From an uncultured Finegoldia sp. (GTDB taxonomy: Bacteria > Bacillota > Clostridia > Tissierellales > Peptoniphilaceae), in the NCBI RefSeq assembly GCF_900766215.1, contig NZ_CAAFUQ010000069.1, positions 1-64,000 of the forward strand: a DNA stretch of 64,000 bases, in the 5' to 3' direction. Below the pieces are notes generated by a model that was not told where the DNA came from, searched no databases, and saw nothing but the letters and a program-made list of their open reading frames with translations. The position numbers and the translations under genes are program-made. Shown piece after piece: positions 53,200 through 64,000 of the stretch (the stretch's first letter is position 1; the number at the start of each line of letters is the position of its first letter).

Positions 53200-53886
53200 A
53201 TGAAAGTTAGTTTAAATACGAAAGTTATGAACGTTTTTTGTGGGATAAATTCAAAAATAAGATTGAACAAGTTATTTGATTATATGCTTGAATGTTCCAT
53301 TAAACAGGAAGAAATTCTTAAAGAAGAGCTTAAAGATTTGAAAGGGAGTTGGATTATATATCAATGGGATGTTGATATATATGATATGCCTGAAAGATTT
53401 GACGATTTGACAATTCAAACTTACCACACTTATACCAGAAAATTCTACGCTTTTCGTAACTACGATGTTTTTAGAAATGGCGAACTAATTGTAAGAGCTA
53501 AAACAAAATGGCTGCTTGTAAATCCGGAAAAGAAGCTTCCTATGAGAATAGGTGATGATCTCGGAGTGATTTACGGAAGAGAAGATGGATATGAAATAAT
53601 AGAAAAAGATGTGGAGTTACTAGATGGCGATTATGAAAAGTGTGGTGAGTATACTGTAAGAAAAACAGATATAGATTACAATTATCACGCAAACAATGCT
53701 AGATATATAGAATGGATTGAAAATTATCTTGATTATGACACAATTAAAAAGGTGGAAGTTGTATATAAGAAAGAACTTAAACTAGATGAAACTGTTGAAA
53801 TTTATAAATTGGTAGAAGATTCCATCGTTTATTTCAAATTAATTTCTGATGGAGTTTTGAAAACAATTATAAAAATTACGAAATAA
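53200..53886 (+). CDS. acyl-ACP thioesterase
   Basis: A 228-residue double hot-dog protein of the FatA/Pfam01643 type that releases fatty acids from acyl carrier protein. WIIYQWDVDIYDMPERFDD and YDVFRNGELIVRAKTKWLLV belong to the first fold. The second holds the active-site region DIDYNYHANNARYIEW, with Asn and His as in plant and bacterial members. It begins one base after the herA stop, with AAGAGGAG as ribosome site. A link to NurA-HerA is not obvious; it may be positional only. Confidence 0.85.
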   Translation: MKVSLNTKVMNVFCGINSKIRLNKLFDYMLECSIKQEEILKEELKDLKGSWIIYQWDVDIYDMPERFDDLTIQTYHTYTRKFYAFRNYDVFRNGELIVRAKTKWLLVNPEKKLPMRIGDDLGVIYGREDGYEIIEKDVELLDGDYEKCGEYTVRKTDIDYNYHANNARYIEWIENYLDYDTIKKVEVVYKKELKLDETVEIYKLVEDSIVYFKLISDGVLKTIIKITK

Positions 53887-53892
53887 ATTTAG

Positions 53893-53928
53893 CTCACAAA
53901 ATGAATTTTTTGTTTTGTGAGTTTTTTT
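53893..53928 (+). terminator. terminator after the thioesterase gene
   Basis: CTCACAAAA (53893-53901) pairs with TTTTGTGAG (53913-53921) and is followed by seven T. Confidence 0.88.
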
Positions 53929-53971
53929 ATTTTGAATTTTAGGAAATAGCTAAAATTTCGCAAAAAAATAA

Positions 53972-54000
53972 TTGACAAAATAAAACTGTTGTTATATAAT
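53972..54000 (+). promoter_or_regulatory. consensus sigma-A promoter of rpoBC
   Basis: TTGACA (53972-53977), 17-base spacer, TATAAT (53995-54000): both boxes match the consensus exactly. The leader is about 76 bases. Confidence 0.92.
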
Positions 54001-54082
54001 TCTAAGATACAGTATAAAAATGGATAATTATGCTATAAAGTAGATTATTTAGGAGTTTAAGATAGTATAAGGGGTGAAGTAT

Positions 54083-57000
54083 ATGCATACTGAAAAGTAT
54101 GGAGTAACGGACAGAGTTAGCTTTTCTAGGAACGAAAATGTTTTGGGACTTCCAAATCTTATTGGTATTCAAACTGATAGTTTTGATTGGTTTGTAAAAA
54201 AAGGTATTAAGGAAGTTTTTGAAGATATTAGTCCTATAAAAGATTATGCGGGTAGTCTTGTTTTGGAATTTGTGGATTATTATTTTGAGGAAAATCCAAA
54301 ATATACAATCCAAGAGGCAAAAGACAGAGATACTAACTATTCTTGCCCGTTAAAAGTGAAAGTAAGATTAATTAACACCGACACAGAAGAAGTAAAAGAA
54401 CAAGAAGTTTTTATGGGTGATTTCCCTTTGATGACAGACAGCGGTACATTTATCATCAATGGTGCTGAAAGGGTAATTGTAAGCCAACTTGTAAGAAGTC
54501 CTGGTGTTTACTTCGCCGAAGAAATTGATAAATCAGGTAATAGCAATTTCGCATCTACAGTTATTCCAAACAGAGGTGCTTGGCTCGAAATGGATACTGA
54601 TGCAAGTGGTGTAGTGAATATTAGAATCGACAGAACTAGAAAATTACCTGTTACTACATTACTTAGAGCTTTATTATTTGACACTGATGATGAAATAATT
54701 GAAGCTATGGGAGATTCTGAAATTTTAAGAAAAACTCTCGAAAAAGAAATTTCAAAAGACAGAGAAAGTGCTTTAATTGAAATTTATAAGAAATTAAAAC
54801 CAGGAGATCCTGCATCTTTAGAAAGTGCAGAACCTTTGATAAACAACATGTTCTTCGACAGTAGAAGATATGACTTAGCAAAGGTAGGACGTTACAAATT
54901 TAATAAAAAATTATCTTTGAGAGACAGAATAACTAATCAAAAAGCAAAAGAAGATGTTGTGGATACATCAACAGGAGAAATATTAGCTACTGCAGGAGAT
55001 TTGATTACTGAAGAAATGGCAATCGGAATCGAAAATGCAGGTATCAATGTTGTTGATGTTATTGGACACGAAGGTCAAAGTGTTCGTGTTATTGGTAACC
55101 ACTTTGTTGATTTGGATAGTTTTGGTTTGGATATGGATTTATCTGATTTGAATTTGTCAGAAAAAGTTTATTATCCTATTATGGAAAAAATCTTGGAAGA
55201 AAATGATGACGAAAAATCAATCAGAAGAGCAATTGAAGAAAATGTTCATCAATTATCCCCAATTCATATAATCCATTCAGATATTTTGGCATCCATTAAC
55301 TACGAATTCAATTTATTCTTTGGAATTGGTTCTACAGATGATATCGACCATTTGGGTAACAGACGTGTTAGAACTATTGGGGAATTGTTACAAAATCAAT
55401 TCAGAATTGGTCTATCAAGAATGGAAAGAGTTGTTAGAGAAAGAATGAGCACTCAAGATCCTGACTTGGCAACTCCACAATCATTGATTAATGTTCGTCC
55501 AGTTACAGCTGCAATCAAAGAATTCTTTGGTTCAAGTCAATTGTCACAATTTATGGAACAAACAAACCCATTGGCAGAACTTACACATAAGAGAAGATTA
55601 TCTGCATTAGGACCTGGTGGATTGTCAAGAGATAGAGCAGGCGTTGAAGTGCGTGACGTTCACGACTCTCACTACGGTAGAATTTGTCCAATAGAAACAC
55701 CAGAAGGACCAAACATCGGTCTTATAACTTCTATGACAACTTATTCAACTACTAATGAATATGGATTCTTGGAAACACCTTACAGACGTGTAGACAAAGA
55801 AACTGGAGAAGTTACAGAAGATATTGTATATTTGACAGCTGATGAAGAAGATAAATATATAATTGCACAAGCAAACGAACCATTAGACGAAAACTCAAGA
55901 TTTATAAATGAAAGAGTTTCTGGTCGTGGTATTAACGGCGAAAATGATATTTATCCAAGAGAACTTGTTGATTTTATGGACGTTAGTCCACAACAAATCG
56001 TATCTGTAGGTACAGCTATGATTCCTTTCTTGGAAAACGACGATGCCACTCGTGCATTGATGGGTTCAAACATGCAAAGACAAGCAGTTCCATTGTTAGC
56101 AACTCAAGCGCCAATTATTGGTACTGGAATTGAACACAAGGCTGCAAAAGATTCAGGTGTTGTTGTAAAAGCAAAACACAAAGGTACAGTTACTAAAGTA
56201 TCTTCTGATATGATTGAAATTACTCGTGACGAAGATAGAAAAGTTGATAAGTACACTATTCGTAAGTTTAAAAAAGCAAACCAAGGCACTACTTTCAATC
56301 AAAGACCTATCGTAAATAAAGGGGACAAGGTTGATGTTGATGATATAATCGCAGACGGTCCAAGTACAAATATGGGAGAAATGGCTTTAGGTAAGAACAT
56401 TCTTATTGCATTCATGACTTGGGAAGGATACAACTACGAAGATGCGATGCTTTTAAACGAAAAATTAGTTGTAGACGATGTATTGACATCTGTTCATATA
56501 GAGGAACACGAATCAGAAGCTCGTGAAACAAAATTAGGCGCTGAAGAAATCACTAAGGATATTCCTAATGTCGGCGAAGACATGAGAAAAAATCTAGACG
56601 ATGAGGGAATTATAAGAATTGGTGCTGAAGTAAAATCAGGAGATATTTTGGTAGGAAAAGTTACTCCAAAAGGAGAAACTGAATTATCTGCTGAAGAAAG
56701 ATTATTGAGAGCAATCTTTGGCGAAAAAGCCAGAGAAGTAAGAGATACTTCATTGAGAGTTCCTCATGGGGAATCTGGTGTTGTTGTCGATGTTAAAACT
56801 TATTCAAGAGCAAACGGCGATGAATTATCACCAGGTGTAAATAAGGTAGTTAGAGTATTCGTAGCTACTAAGAGAAAAATCATGGTTGGGGATAAAATGT
56901 GTGGTCGTCACGGTAACAAGGGTGTCGTTTCTAGAATTATGCCAGAAGAAGACATGCCATATTTACCAGACGGTACACCAGTACAAGTAGTTCTTAACCC

Positions 57001-57637
57001 ATTAGGGGTGCCAAGTCGTATGAACATCGGACAAGTACTTGAAGTTCACTTGGGACTTGCAGCTAATAAATTAGGTTGGAAAGTTGCTACACCAGTATTT
57101 GATGGTGCAAGCGACCTTGAAATAGAAGATGCTTTGGAAGAAGCAGGATATCCAAAGACAGGAAAGATTTGGTTAAGAGATGGTAGAAGTGGAGAATACT
57201 TCGACAACCCAGTAACTGTAGGATATATGTATATGTTGAAACTACACCACATGGTTGCAGAAAAAATCCACGCTAGATCAACTGGACCATACTCTCTTGT
57301 AACTCAACAACCATTGGGTGGTAAAGCTCAATTTGGTGGTCAAAGATTTGGAGAAATGGAAGTTTGGGCATTAGAAGCATATGGTGCAGCTCATACTCTT
57401 CAAGAAATTTTAACAGTAAAATCAGATGATGTTGTAGGTCGTGTTAAAACTTACGAAGCTATTATTAAGGGCGAAAACATTCCTGAACCAGGAATTCCAG
57501 AATCATTCAAAGTTTTAATTAAAGAACTTCAATCATTATCTTTGGATGTTAAATTACTTGATGAAAATAATGAAGAAGTCGAATTGATAGAAGAAGACGA
57601 TGATTCTACAGAATTCGGCAGCGATGATAGACTATAA
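54083..57637 (+). CDS. rpoB: RNA polymerase beta subunit
   Basis: A 1184-residue beta subunit. Signatures: [13 protein letters not shown] at the start, the rifampicin region [19 protein letters not shown] with [12 protein letters not shown], then [31 protein letters not shown] and [14 protein letters not shown]. At the rifampicin sites the residues look like wild type. I use ATG 54083 (MHTEKYGV) with AAGGGGTG upstream rather than GTG 54074. The usual rplJ-rplL genes are not upstream. Confidence 0.97.
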   Translation: MHTEKYGVTDRVSFSRNENVLGLPNLIGIQTDSFDWFVKKGIKEVFEDISPIKDYAGSLVLEFVDYYFEENPKYTIQEAKDRDTNYSCPLKVKVRLINTDTEEVKEQEVFMGDFPLMTDSGTFIINGAERVIVSQLVRSPGVYFAEEIDKSGNSNFASTVIPNRGAWLEMDTDASGVVNIRIDRTRKLPVTTLLRALLFDTDDEIIEAMGDSEILRKTLEKEISKDRESALIEIYKKLKPGDPASLESAEPLINNMFFDSRRYDLAKVGRYKFNKKLSLRDRITNQKAKEDVVDTSTGEILATAGDLITEEMAIGIENAGINVVDVIGHEGQSVRVIGNHFVDLDSFGLDMDLSDLNLSEKVYYPIMEKILEENDDEKSIRRAIEENVHQLSPIHIIHSDILASINYEFNLFFGIGSTDDIDHLGNRRVRTIGELLQNQFRIGLSRMERVVRERMSTQDPDLATPQSLINVRPVTAAIKEFFGSSQLSQFMEQTNPLAELTHKRRLSALGPGGLSRDRAGVEVRDVHDSHYGRICPIETPEGPNIGLITSMTTYSTTNEYGFLETPYRRVDKETGEVTEDIVYLTADEEDKYIIAQANEPLDENSRFINERVSGRGINGENDIYPRELVDFMDVSPQQIVSVGTAMIPFLENDDATRALMGSNMQRQAVPLLATQAPIIGTGIEHKAAKDSGVVVKAKHKGTVTKVSSDMIEITRDEDRKVDKYTIRKFKKANQGTTFNQRPIVNKGDKVDVDDIIADGPSTNMGEMALGKNILIAFMTWEGYNYEDAMLLNEKLVVDDVLTSVHIEEHESEARETKLGAEEITKDIPNVGEDMRKNLDDEGIIRIGAEVKSGDILVGKVTPKGETELSAEERLLRAIFGEKAREVRDTSLRVPHGESGVVVDVKTYSRANGDELSPGVNKVVRVFVATKRKIMVGDKMCGRHGNKGVVSRIMPEEDMPYLPDGTPVQVVLNPLGVPSRMNIGQVLEVHLGLAANKLGWKVATPVFDGASDLEIEDALEEAGYPKTGKIWLRDGRSGEYFDNPVTVGYMYMLKLHHMVAEKIHARSTGPYSLVTQQPLGGKAQFGGQRFGEMEVWALEAYGAAHTLQEILTVKSDDVVGRVKTYEAIIKGENIPEPGIPESFKVLIKELQSLSLDVKLLDENNEEVELIEEDDDSTEFGSDDRL

Positions 57638-57653
57638 GAAAGGAGAGGGCTCC

Positions 57654-60600
57654 TTGGTACAAAAAAATACTTTTGAAGCTATGAAAATTGGTTTGGCTTC
57701 ACCAGACAAAATCAGACAATGGTCTTGGGGAGAAGTTAAAAAACCAGAAACTATAAATTATAGAACACTAAAACCTGAAAAAGAAGGTTTATTCTGTGAA
57801 AAAATATTTGGACCTACAAAAGATTACGAATGTAATTGTGGTAAATACAAAAGAATAAGATACAAGGGTATTGTATGCGAAAAATGTGGTGTAGAAGTTA
57901 CTAAATCAAAAGTTAGACGTGAAAGAATGGGCCACATTGAACTTGCAACTCCTGTAAGTCATATATGGTATTTCAAAGGAATTCCATCACGTATGGGATT
58001 GTTATTGGATATGAGTCCTAGAGCACTTGAAAAAGTTCTTTATTTTGCATCATTTGTAGTAATAGATCCAGGTAAAACTGATTTATACGAAAAACAATTA
58101 TTAACTGAACAAGAATACGAAGAATACTGCGATAAATACGAAGAAGATGTTGATTTCAGAGCTAAAATGGGAGCTGAAGCAATCAAAGAACTTCTTCAAA
58201 AAATAGACTTACAAGAAGAATACAAAAATCTTACTGAAACTTTTGAAGGCGCAACTGGACAAAAGAAAGTTAGGATTTTAAGAAGACTTGAAGTTGTTGA
58301 AGCTTTTATAGAATCCAAAAATGATCCTTCTTGGATGATTATGGATGTTATCCCAGTTATTCCACCAGATATCAGACCTATGGTGCAACTTGAAGGTGGA
58401 AGATTTGCTACAAGTGATTTGAATGATTTGTATAGAAGAGTAATCAATAGAAACAATCGTCTAAAAAGATTATTGGATATTGGATCTCCTGAAATCATTG
58501 TAAGAAACGAAAAAAGAATGCTTCAAGAAGCAGTAGATGCACTTATCGACAATGGTAGACGTGGTAAACCTGTAACAGGACCTGGTAACAGACCATTAAA
58601 GAGTTTGTCAGATATGCTTAAAGGTAAATCTGGTCGTTTCAGACAAAACTTGTTAGGTAAGAGAGTTGACTATTCTGGTCGTTCAGTAATAGTTATCGGA
58701 CCAAACTTGAAATTCTACCAATGCGGTCTTCCTAAGAAAATGGCGCTTGAATTATTCAAACCATTTGTTATTCGTGAATTAGTTAAAAGAGAGATTTCAC
58801 ACAATGTTAAAAACGCTAAGAAATTAGTAGAAAGAGAAAACGACAAAGTGTGGGATGTTTTGGAAGATATTATAGTCGATCATCCAGTATTATTAAACCG
58901 TGCACCGACTTTGCATAGACTTGGTATTCAAGCATTTGAACCAATTCTAGTTGAAGGAAAAGCTATCAAACTTCACCCATTGGTATGTACAGCATACAAT
59001 GCGGACTTCGATGGTGACCAAATGGCAGTCCATTTGCCACTTTCACCAGAAGCACAAGCTGAAGCTAGACTTTTGATGTTAAGTACGAACAACATACTTG
59101 CACCAAAAGATGGTAAGCCAATAACTACACCTTCTCAAGACATGGTACTTGGTTCATTTTACATGACTACAAGAAAAGAAGGTCAAAAAGGCGAAGGTTT
59201 AGTATTTAAAGATATTGACGAAATGATGCTAGCTTATGCAATGCATTATGTAACATTACAAACAATTGTAAAAGTTAAACGTGATAGTGTTAATAACGAT
59301 GGAACAAGCAAAATCGTAGAAAGCACAGTGGGTAGATTTATTTTCAACGAAGGAATTCCTCAAGATTTGGGTATGGTAAATAGAGAAGAAGATCCATATT
59401 CACTTGAAGTTGATTTGCAAGTTGATAAGAAAATGCTATCTAAAATCATAGATTTGACATTTAGAAAATATGGAAATATTAGAACAGCTGAGTTATTGGA
59501 CTATATTAAATCTATGGGATACAAGTACTCCACAATTGGTGCTTTGACAATATCAATGGGAGATATTACAATTCCAGATTCTAAGAAAACAATAATTGAT
59601 CAAGCTGAACAAAGAATTGATATGGTTCAAGATATCTATCTTCAAGGGGATATTACTAACGAAGAAAGATACAAGAAAGTAATTGTTATTTGGGAACAAT
59701 GTATTAAAGACGTTACAAGAGCGTTGATGAACAACCTTCCTGATGACAATAACTTGAATATCATGGCTGTTTCTGGAGCCCGTGGTAGTGAAAACCAAAT
59801 CAGACAATTAGGTGGTATGCGTGGTCTTATGTCCGATACTGCTGGTAATACAATTGAAATTCCTATCACATCTAACTTCCGTGAAGGTCTTTCAGTACAA
59901 GAATTCTTTATCTCAACTCACGGTTCAAGAAAAGGTCTATCAGATACAGCTCTTAGAACTGCAGACTCTGGATATTTGACAAGAAGACTTGTTGATGTAT
60001 CACAAGATGTTATAATAACTGAAGATGATTGCGGCACAGATGAATATATAGTTGCAAAAGAAATCAAAGACGGCAACAGACAAGTAGAAGATTTGAAATC
60101 GAGAATTATCGGCAGATATGCATTTGAAGATATTCTTGATCTAGATACTGGCGAAATCATCGTTCACAAGAATGATATGATTAATGAAGCAATCGCTGAA
60201 AAAATCGAATCAAAAGGTATTAAGGAAGTAAAAGTTAGAAGTGTTCTTGGTTGCAAGATGAAACACGGTGTTTGTGCTAAATGTTACGGTAGAAACTTAG
60301 CTACAGGTAAACATGTAAATATTGGTGAAGCCGTAGGTATTATCGCTGCACAATCAATCGGTGAACCGGGTACACAATTGACAATGAGAACTTTCCACTC
60401 AGGTGGTATTGCCGGAGTAGGAATCACATCAGGTCTTCCTAGAGTTGAAGAATTATTTGAAGCTCGTAAACCAAAAGGACTTGCATATATTACTGAAATA
60501 GAAGGTTCTGTAAAAATTCAAGAAAACAAAAAGAGAAATGATGTTATAGTAACTGCTGAAGATGGTGAAGAAAGAATATACCAAATTCCTTACGGATCTC

Positions 60601-61262
60601 ACATCAGAGTTAACGATGGAGATCATGTTGAAAAGGGAGAACCATTAACAGAAGGTTCAATCAACCCTCAAGATATTTTAAGAGTTAATGGAGCTGAAGG
60701 CGTTCGTGATTATATAATTCGAGAAGTTCAAAAAGTTTACAGATTACAAGGGGTAGACATTGACGACAAGCATATCGAAATTATAATCAGACAAATGATG
60801 AGCAAAATTAAGATTGAGGAAAGCGGAGATTCAGGATTCTTATCTGGTAGTGTAGTAGATGCGAGAGACTTCAAGATGACTAATGAACAATTAGTTAAAG
60901 AAGGAAAAACTCCTGCAACAGGAACACATTCATTAATGGGTATCACAAAAGCATCACTTGCAACTGAAAGTTTCTTATCTGCAGCATCATTCCAAGAAAC
61001 TACAAGAGTATTAACAGAAACATCTATTAAAGGAAAAGTTGATCACTTAATAGGCTTAAAAGAAAATGTAATAATTGGTAAACTAATACCTGCAGGTACA
61101 GGAATAGCAAAATATGACAGAATTGAAGTAGATTATGACGGAAAATCAGAAGAAGAAATTATTGAAGCTGCAAAAGCACAAGAATTAACTGAATCTGAAG
61201 AAGAGGAAGAATCTACAGTAAAATCTGGAAACTACGAATCATTACAAGATGAGGATAAATAA
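57654..61262 (+). CDS. rpoC: RNA polymerase beta-prime subunit
   Basis: A 1202-residue beta-prime subunit. The zinc ribbon is [19 protein letters not shown] near 60-80, the catalytic loop [16 protein letters not shown] near 450, the bridge helix/trigger loop zone [19 protein letters not shown], and the second zinc site ([21 protein letters not shown]). The start is TTG 57654, with AGGAGAGGG a few bases upstream; the longer reading frame from 57600 overlaps rpoB and lacks a ribosome site. Confidence 0.97.
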   Translation: MVQKNTFEAMKIGLASPDKIRQWSWGEVKKPETINYRTLKPEKEGLFCEKIFGPTKDYECNCGKYKRIRYKGIVCEKCGVEVTKSKVRRERMGHIELATPVSHIWYFKGIPSRMGLLLDMSPRALEKVLYFASFVVIDPGKTDLYEKQLLTEQEYEEYCDKYEEDVDFRAKMGAEAIKELLQKIDLQEEYKNLTETFEGATGQKKVRILRRLEVVEAFIESKNDPSWMIMDVIPVIPPDIRPMVQLEGGRFATSDLNDLYRRVINRNNRLKRLLDIGSPEIIVRNEKRMLQEAVDALIDNGRRGKPVTGPGNRPLKSLSDMLKGKSGRFRQNLLGKRVDYSGRSVIVIGPNLKFYQCGLPKKMALELFKPFVIRELVKREISHNVKNAKKLVERENDKVWDVLEDIIVDHPVLLNRAPTLHRLGIQAFEPILVEGKAIKLHPLVCTAYNADFDGDQMAVHLPLSPEAQAEARLLMLSTNNILAPKDGKPITTPSQDMVLGSFYMTTRKEGQKGEGLVFKDIDEMMLAYAMHYVTLQTIVKVKRDSVNNDGTSKIVESTVGRFIFNEGIPQDLGMVNREEDPYSLEVDLQVDKKMLSKIIDLTFRKYGNIRTAELLDYIKSMGYKYSTIGALTISMGDITIPDSKKTIIDQAEQRIDMVQDIYLQGDITNEERYKKVIVIWEQCIKDVTRALMNNLPDDNNLNIMAVSGARGSENQIRQLGGMRGLMSDTAGNTIEIPITSNFREGLSVQEFFISTHGSRKGLSDTALRTADSGYLTRRLVDVSQDVIITEDDCGTDEYIVAKEIKDGNRQVEDLKSRIIGRYAFEDILDLDTGEIIVHKNDMINEAIAEKIESKGIKEVKVRSVLGCKMKHGVCAKCYGRNLATGKHVNIGEAVGIIAAQSIGEPGTQLTMRTFHSGGIAGVGITSGLPRVEELFEARKPKGLAYITEIEGSVKIQENKKRNDVIVTAEDGEERIYQIPYGSHIRVNDGDHVEKGEPLTEGSINPQDILRVNGAEGVRDYIIREVQKVYRLQGVDIDDKHIEIIIRQMMSKIKIEESGDSGFLSGSVVDARDFKMTNEQLVKEGKTPATGTHSLMGITKASLATESFLSAASFQETTRVLTETSIKGKVDHLIGLKENVIIGKLIPAGTGIAKYDRIEVDYDGKSEEEIIEAAKAQELTESEEEEESTVKSGNYESLQDEDK

Positions 61263-61273
61263 TATTTAAGAAT

Positions 61274-61303
61274 TAAGGGATGTGTGTTCGCATCCCTTTT
61301 TTT
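61274..61303 (+). terminator. terminator of rpoBC
   Basis: AAGGGATG (61275-61282) pairs with CATCCCTT (61291-61298) around TGTGTTCG, then a T-run. Confidence 0.88.
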
Positions 61304-61322
61304 ATAAAATTAAGGAGTTTTG

Positions 61323-62159
61323 ATGAAAAAGGATACAAACATCATAGAAATAAAAAACTTAAGTTTTCAATATGAAGGTTCATCAAAAGAAGTATTAAAG
61401 AACTTAAACATAGATATTAAAGAAGGAGAATTCATCTGTGTATTGGGTCACAATGGATCTGGGAAATCCACGTTAGCAAAATTAATTAACGCACAATATA
61501 TTCCTACAGAAGGCGACATTTTAGTAGGCAATATGAATACAAAAGATGATGAAAGCTTGTGGAATATTCGTGAAATGTGTGGTATGGTATTCCAAAATCC
61601 AGACAACCAGTTGGTTGCTACAATTGTCGAAGAAGATGTTGCATTTGGACCTGAAAATTTGGGAGTTCCAAGAGAAGAACTTCGTAAAAGAGTGGATGAC
61701 TGCCTTGAACTAGTAGGAATGAGCGAATACAAAAGACACTCTCCAGCATTGCTATCTGGTGGTCAAAAGCAAAGAATTGCTATTGCTGGGATATTGGCGA
61801 TGAATCCAAAATGTTTACTAATGGATGAGCCGACTGCAATGTTAGATCCTCAAGGAAGAAAAGACATCTTGGATACTGTGTTGAAGCTTCGAGAAATTGG
61901 TAAAACAATTATTCATATAACACATTACATGGAAGAATGTGTACATGCAGATAGGATAATCGTAATCAACGAAGGAGAGGTAGTTTTAGAAGGAACTCCA
62001 AGAGAAGTTTTCTCAAATGTTGAGAAAATGAAAGAAATTGGGCTTGATGTTCCAGAACCCACTGAAATTAGCTACCTATTAAACAAATCAAATATAAATG
62101 TAAGACGTGATGTCCTTACTGTAGACGAACTAGTTGAAGCTTTGGAGAGTGTTAGGTGA
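61323..62159 (+). CDS. ecfA1: ECF transporter ATPase EcfA1
   Basis: A 278-residue ABC ATPase of the energy-coupling factor module. Walker A GHNGSGKST near 42, Q-loop MVFQNPDNQLVATIVEEDVA, signature LSGGQKQR, Walker B CLLMDEPTAMLDPQGR and switch His in HITHYMEE. It powers vitamin uptake with S components such as BioY. ATG 61323 has AAGGAGTT upstream; TTG 61320 is less likely. The short gap after the rpoC terminator suggests either a weak promoter or readthrough. Confidence 0.95.
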   Translation: MKKDTNIIEIKNLSFQYEGSSKEVLKNLNIDIKEGEFICVLGHNGSGKSTLAKLINAQYIPTEGDILVGNMNTKDDESLWNIREMCGMVFQNPDNQLVATIVEEDVAFGPENLGVPREELRKRVDDCLELVGMSEYKRHSPALLSGGQKQRIAIAGILAMNPKCLLMDEPTAMLDPQGRKDILDTVLKLREIGKTIIHITHYMEECVHADRIIVINEGEVVLEGTPREVFSNVEKMKEIGLDVPEPTEISYLLNKSNINVRRDVLTVDELVEALESVR

Positions 62160-62164
62160 TAGAT

Positions 62165-63016
62165 ATGAAGATAGAATGCAAAAACTTAGAACATATTTAT
62201 AACAAATCAAATCCATTTGAAAAAGTAGCCCTAAAAGATGTTAACTTAGAGATAAATTTGGGTGAGTTTATAGGAATTATTGGTCACACTGGAAGTGGTA
62301 AATCAACTTTGGCACAGCATTTAAATGGTCTCTTGGAGCCAACAGGTGGCGATGTTTTGGTAGATGGAATATCAACTAAAACAAAAGTCAAAACAGATAT
62401 TAGAAAAAATGTTGGGCTAGTGTTCCAATATCCAGAATATCAATTATTCGAAGAAACTTGCTACAAAGATATTGAATTTGGACCTAAGAATTTGGGACTT
62501 ACAGATGAAGAAATCAAAGAACGTGTAGAATGGGCATGTGAAGCTGTTGGGTTAGATGTTGAACACATGAAAGAGAAATCACCATTTGAATTATCAGGCG
62601 GACAAAAAAGAAGAGTGGCGATTGCGGGAGTTTTGGCGATGAAACCTAAGTTTTTGGTGTTAGACGAGCCTACTGCAGGTCTTGATCCTTTGGGACGTGA
62701 TATGATTTTGAATCAAATCAAACAACTTTTTGAAAGAGAAGATATGACTGTTATTTTAGTAAGTCATAGCATGGAAGATATCGCAAAACTTTGTAATAGA
62801 GTAATTGTTATTGACAATAGTCAAATTTTTATGGACGACAAACCAGAAGTAGTGTTCAGCAAAGAAGACGAACTAAAGAAAATCGGACTTAGCATTCCAC
62901 AATCGACTCAAGTTGTCAGAAGATTAAAAGAAAAAGGAATTAATGTCGAAACTGATTGTTTGAATGTAGAACAAGCCTATGAAAGCATCAAGAAAGCTAT
63001 GGAGAAAAAATTATGA
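62165..63016 (+). CDS. ecfA2: ECF transporter ATPase EcfA2
   Basis: A 283-residue partner ATPase. Walker A GHTGSGKSTLAQHLNGLL near 37-54, Q-loop VFQYPEYQLFEETCYKDI, signature LSGGQKRRVAIAG, Walker B LVLDEPTAGLDPLGR, and LVSHSMED. The Q-loop YPEYQLFE is typical for EcfA2. I use ATG 62165, with AGGTGA upstream, not GTG 62156 inside that site. The stop overlaps ecfT (ATGA). Confidence 0.95.
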   Translation: MKIECKNLEHIYNKSNPFEKVALKDVNLEINLGEFIGIIGHTGSGKSTLAQHLNGLLEPTGGDVLVDGISTKTKVKTDIRKNVGLVFQYPEYQLFEETCYKDIEFGPKNLGLTDEEIKERVEWACEAVGLDVEHMKEKSPFELSGGQKRRVAIAGVLAMKPKFLVLDEPTAGLDPLGRDMILNQIKQLFEREDMTVILVSHSMEDIAKLCNRVIVIDNSQIFMDDKPEVVFSKEDELKKIGLSIPQSTQVVRRLKEKGINVETDCLNVEQAYESIKKAMEKKL

Positions 63017-63810
63017 TAAAAGATATAACAATCGGTCAATATTTTGCATCGGACAGCATAATTCACAAACTAGATCCAAGAGTCAAAGTTACTTTTACGT
63101 TTTTATACATTATCGCTATTTTTCTTATAAGTAAACTTTGGGTGTATGCTCCTGTTTTAGTATTTTTAATAGCTATAATCAAAATATCAAAGATAAAACC
63201 AAACTTTGTTTTCAAAGGAGTGAAACCACTTCTACCTATTATTTTATTGACATTCATACTAAATGTGTTGATGACACCGGGAGAAGTTGTGTGGAAATTT
63301 GGTATTTTCACAGTTACAAAATCTGGGTTAAATTTGGGATTTTTCATGGCATTTCGATTAATTTTCTTGGTTTTGGGTACAAGTTTATTGACTTTAACCA
63401 CTTCGCCAATTGAATTGACCGATGCAATGGAAAAAATGCTACATCCTTTTTCTAAGATAGGATTTCCAGCTCACCAATTTGCGATGATGATGACGATAGC
63501 GCTTAGATTTATTCCGACATTATTTGAAGAAACAGATAAAATCATGAAAGCACAAATGGCGAGAGGTGCAGACTTTGAGTCAGGAAATATAATCAAAAGA
63601 GCTAAAAACCTTGTGCCACTATTGGTGCCATTATTCATAAATGCACTAAAAATTGCAGGAGAACTTGCTGTTGCCATGGAAGCTAGATGCTACCGTGGTG
63701 GAGAAGGAAGAACAAGGCTTAATGAATTATCGTATCAAAATAGAGATTTTGTTGCTTATGGAGTTATCATTTTATTATTCATTTTAATAATAGTGAGTAG
63801 AATAATATGA
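63013..63810 (+). CDS. ecfT: ECF transporter transmembrane protein EcfT
   Basis: A 265-residue membrane protein with about five to six hydrophobic segments. IGQYFASDSIIHKLDPRVK at the start is the family pattern. The two coupling-helix motifs AQMARGADF and MEARCYRGGEGRTRL carry the Ala-Arg-Gly type sequences that bind the ATPases. It overlaps truA by four bases (ATGA), the usual gene order in Firmicutes. Confidence 0.95.
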   Translation: MIKDITIGQYFASDSIIHKLDPRVKVTFTFLYIIAIFLISKLWVYAPVLVFLIAIIKISKIKPNFVFKGVKPLLPIILLTFILNVLMTPGEVVWKFGIFTVTKSGLNLGFFMAFRLIFLVLGTSLLTLTTSPIELTDAMEKMLHPFSKIGFPAHQFAMMMTIALRFIPTLFEETDKIMKAQMARGADFESGNIIKRAKNLVPLLVPLFINALKIAGELAVAMEARCYRGGEGRTRLNELSYQNRDFVAYGVIILLFILIIVSRII

Positions 63811-64000
63811 AAAACATCAAATTAACAGTTCAATATGATGGTTCAAAATTTTACGGATGGCAGAAGTTGAATGATTTGCCATCCGTACAATTAGAGATAG
63901 AAAAAGCAGTAGAAAAAATGGTTCATCAACCAGTTAAGATTAATGGAGCAGGAAGAACTGACAAAGGAGTTCATGCAAAAGGTCAAGTATGTAACTTCAT
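63807..64000 (+). CDS. truA: tRNA pseudouridine synthase A (N-terminal part)
   Basis: The first 64 codons of TruA, cut by the window end. KLTVQYDGSKFYGWQ (residues 4-18) and the catalytic block GAGRTDKGVHAKGQV (Asp53 is the nucleophile) are clear. TruA makes pseudouridine at positions 38-40 of tRNA. It is coupled to ecfT. Confidence 0.95.
   Translation, partial: MKNIKLTVQYDGSKFYGWQKLNDLPSVQLEIEKAVEKMVHQPVKINGAGRTDKGVHAKGQVCNF

Noticed and set aside
1..64000. CRISPR arrays, insertion sequences, prophage or antiphage islands
   Set aside because: I see no regularly spaced repeats, transposase, integrase or phage genes, and base use is even. The NurA-HerA pair is the only hint, and it sits among core genes.

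Overview
The window looks like a chromosomal segment of a low-GC, strictly anaerobic Gram-positive coccus. The best guess is Finegoldia magna or a near relative in the Peptoniphilaceae. This is inferred from the AT-rich codon use, a V-type ATPase, selenium-dependent formate metabolism, an activase/dehydratase-like giant protein typical of amino-acid-fermenting Clostridia, and Firmicutes-type promoters and gene orders. No phage, insertion sequence, CRISPR array or rRNA operon is visible. Almost all genes look like ordinary core genome.

Layout. 1-8800: leader and nine-gene V-type ATPase operon (H/G-C-I-K-F-E-A-B-D). 8841-13533: a small membrane protein, oligoendopeptidase F, a glyoxalase-fold protein and a NatAB-like ABC exporter. 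13560-14960: SAM-I riboswitch and metK. 14980-24123: selenium block, with tRNA-Sec and selB on the minus strand, then on the plus strand a formate dehydrogenase operon. That operon is NuoE-like, NuoF-like, a NuoG/FdhF-N-terminus-like iron-sulfur protein, a ferritin-like protein, and fdhF with an in-frame UGA (Sec356) and a visible SECIS hairpin. 24133-27770: aminotransferase and PRPP synthetase (minus), then tadA and a YhcC-like radical SAM gene. 27780-34202: a 1401-residue activase/dehydratase-like protein, an LCP cell-wall ligase and type 2 IPP isomerase. 34201-35479: bioY and a TIM-barrel protein (minus). 35513-36702: rpsF-ssb-rpsR behind an S6:S18-type leader. 36721-41456: ilvE, a CapD-like nucleotide-sugar dehydratase, a VanY-like peptidase and thioredoxin. 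41518-44057: a small PacL-like/DUF6110-like protein with an atypical heavy-metal P-type ATPase. 44126-45717: tpx (minus), a BofA-like protein and rplY/ctc. 45729-50428: tmk, two tandem DarA-like proteins, holB, ricT, a ferredoxin, trmN6 and rsmI, colinear with Bacillus tmk-yaaQ-yaaR-holB-yaaT-yabA-yabB-yabC but with two replacements. 50425-53886: nurA, herA and an acyl-ACP thioesterase. 53972-61303: rpoB-rpoC with a perfect consensus promoter. 61323-64000: ecfA1-ecfA2-ecfT and the start of truA.

How it fits together. The V-ATPase couples ATP to ion movement. The formate dehydrogenase complex links formate/CO2 to NAD(H) and probably ferredoxin, and its Sec codon is decoded by the adjacent selB and tRNA-Sec. 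The rest is translation, transcription, cell-wall and cofactor housekeeping.

The parts most worth a second look are the catalytic-domain-less paralogue of FdhF inside its own operon, the PacL-like protein paired with a P-type ATPase that has Ser-Cys-Ala instead of Cys-Pro-x, the duplicated DarA gene, and the NurA-HerA pair next to the translation genes. All names rest on reading motifs by eye; no database search was run.
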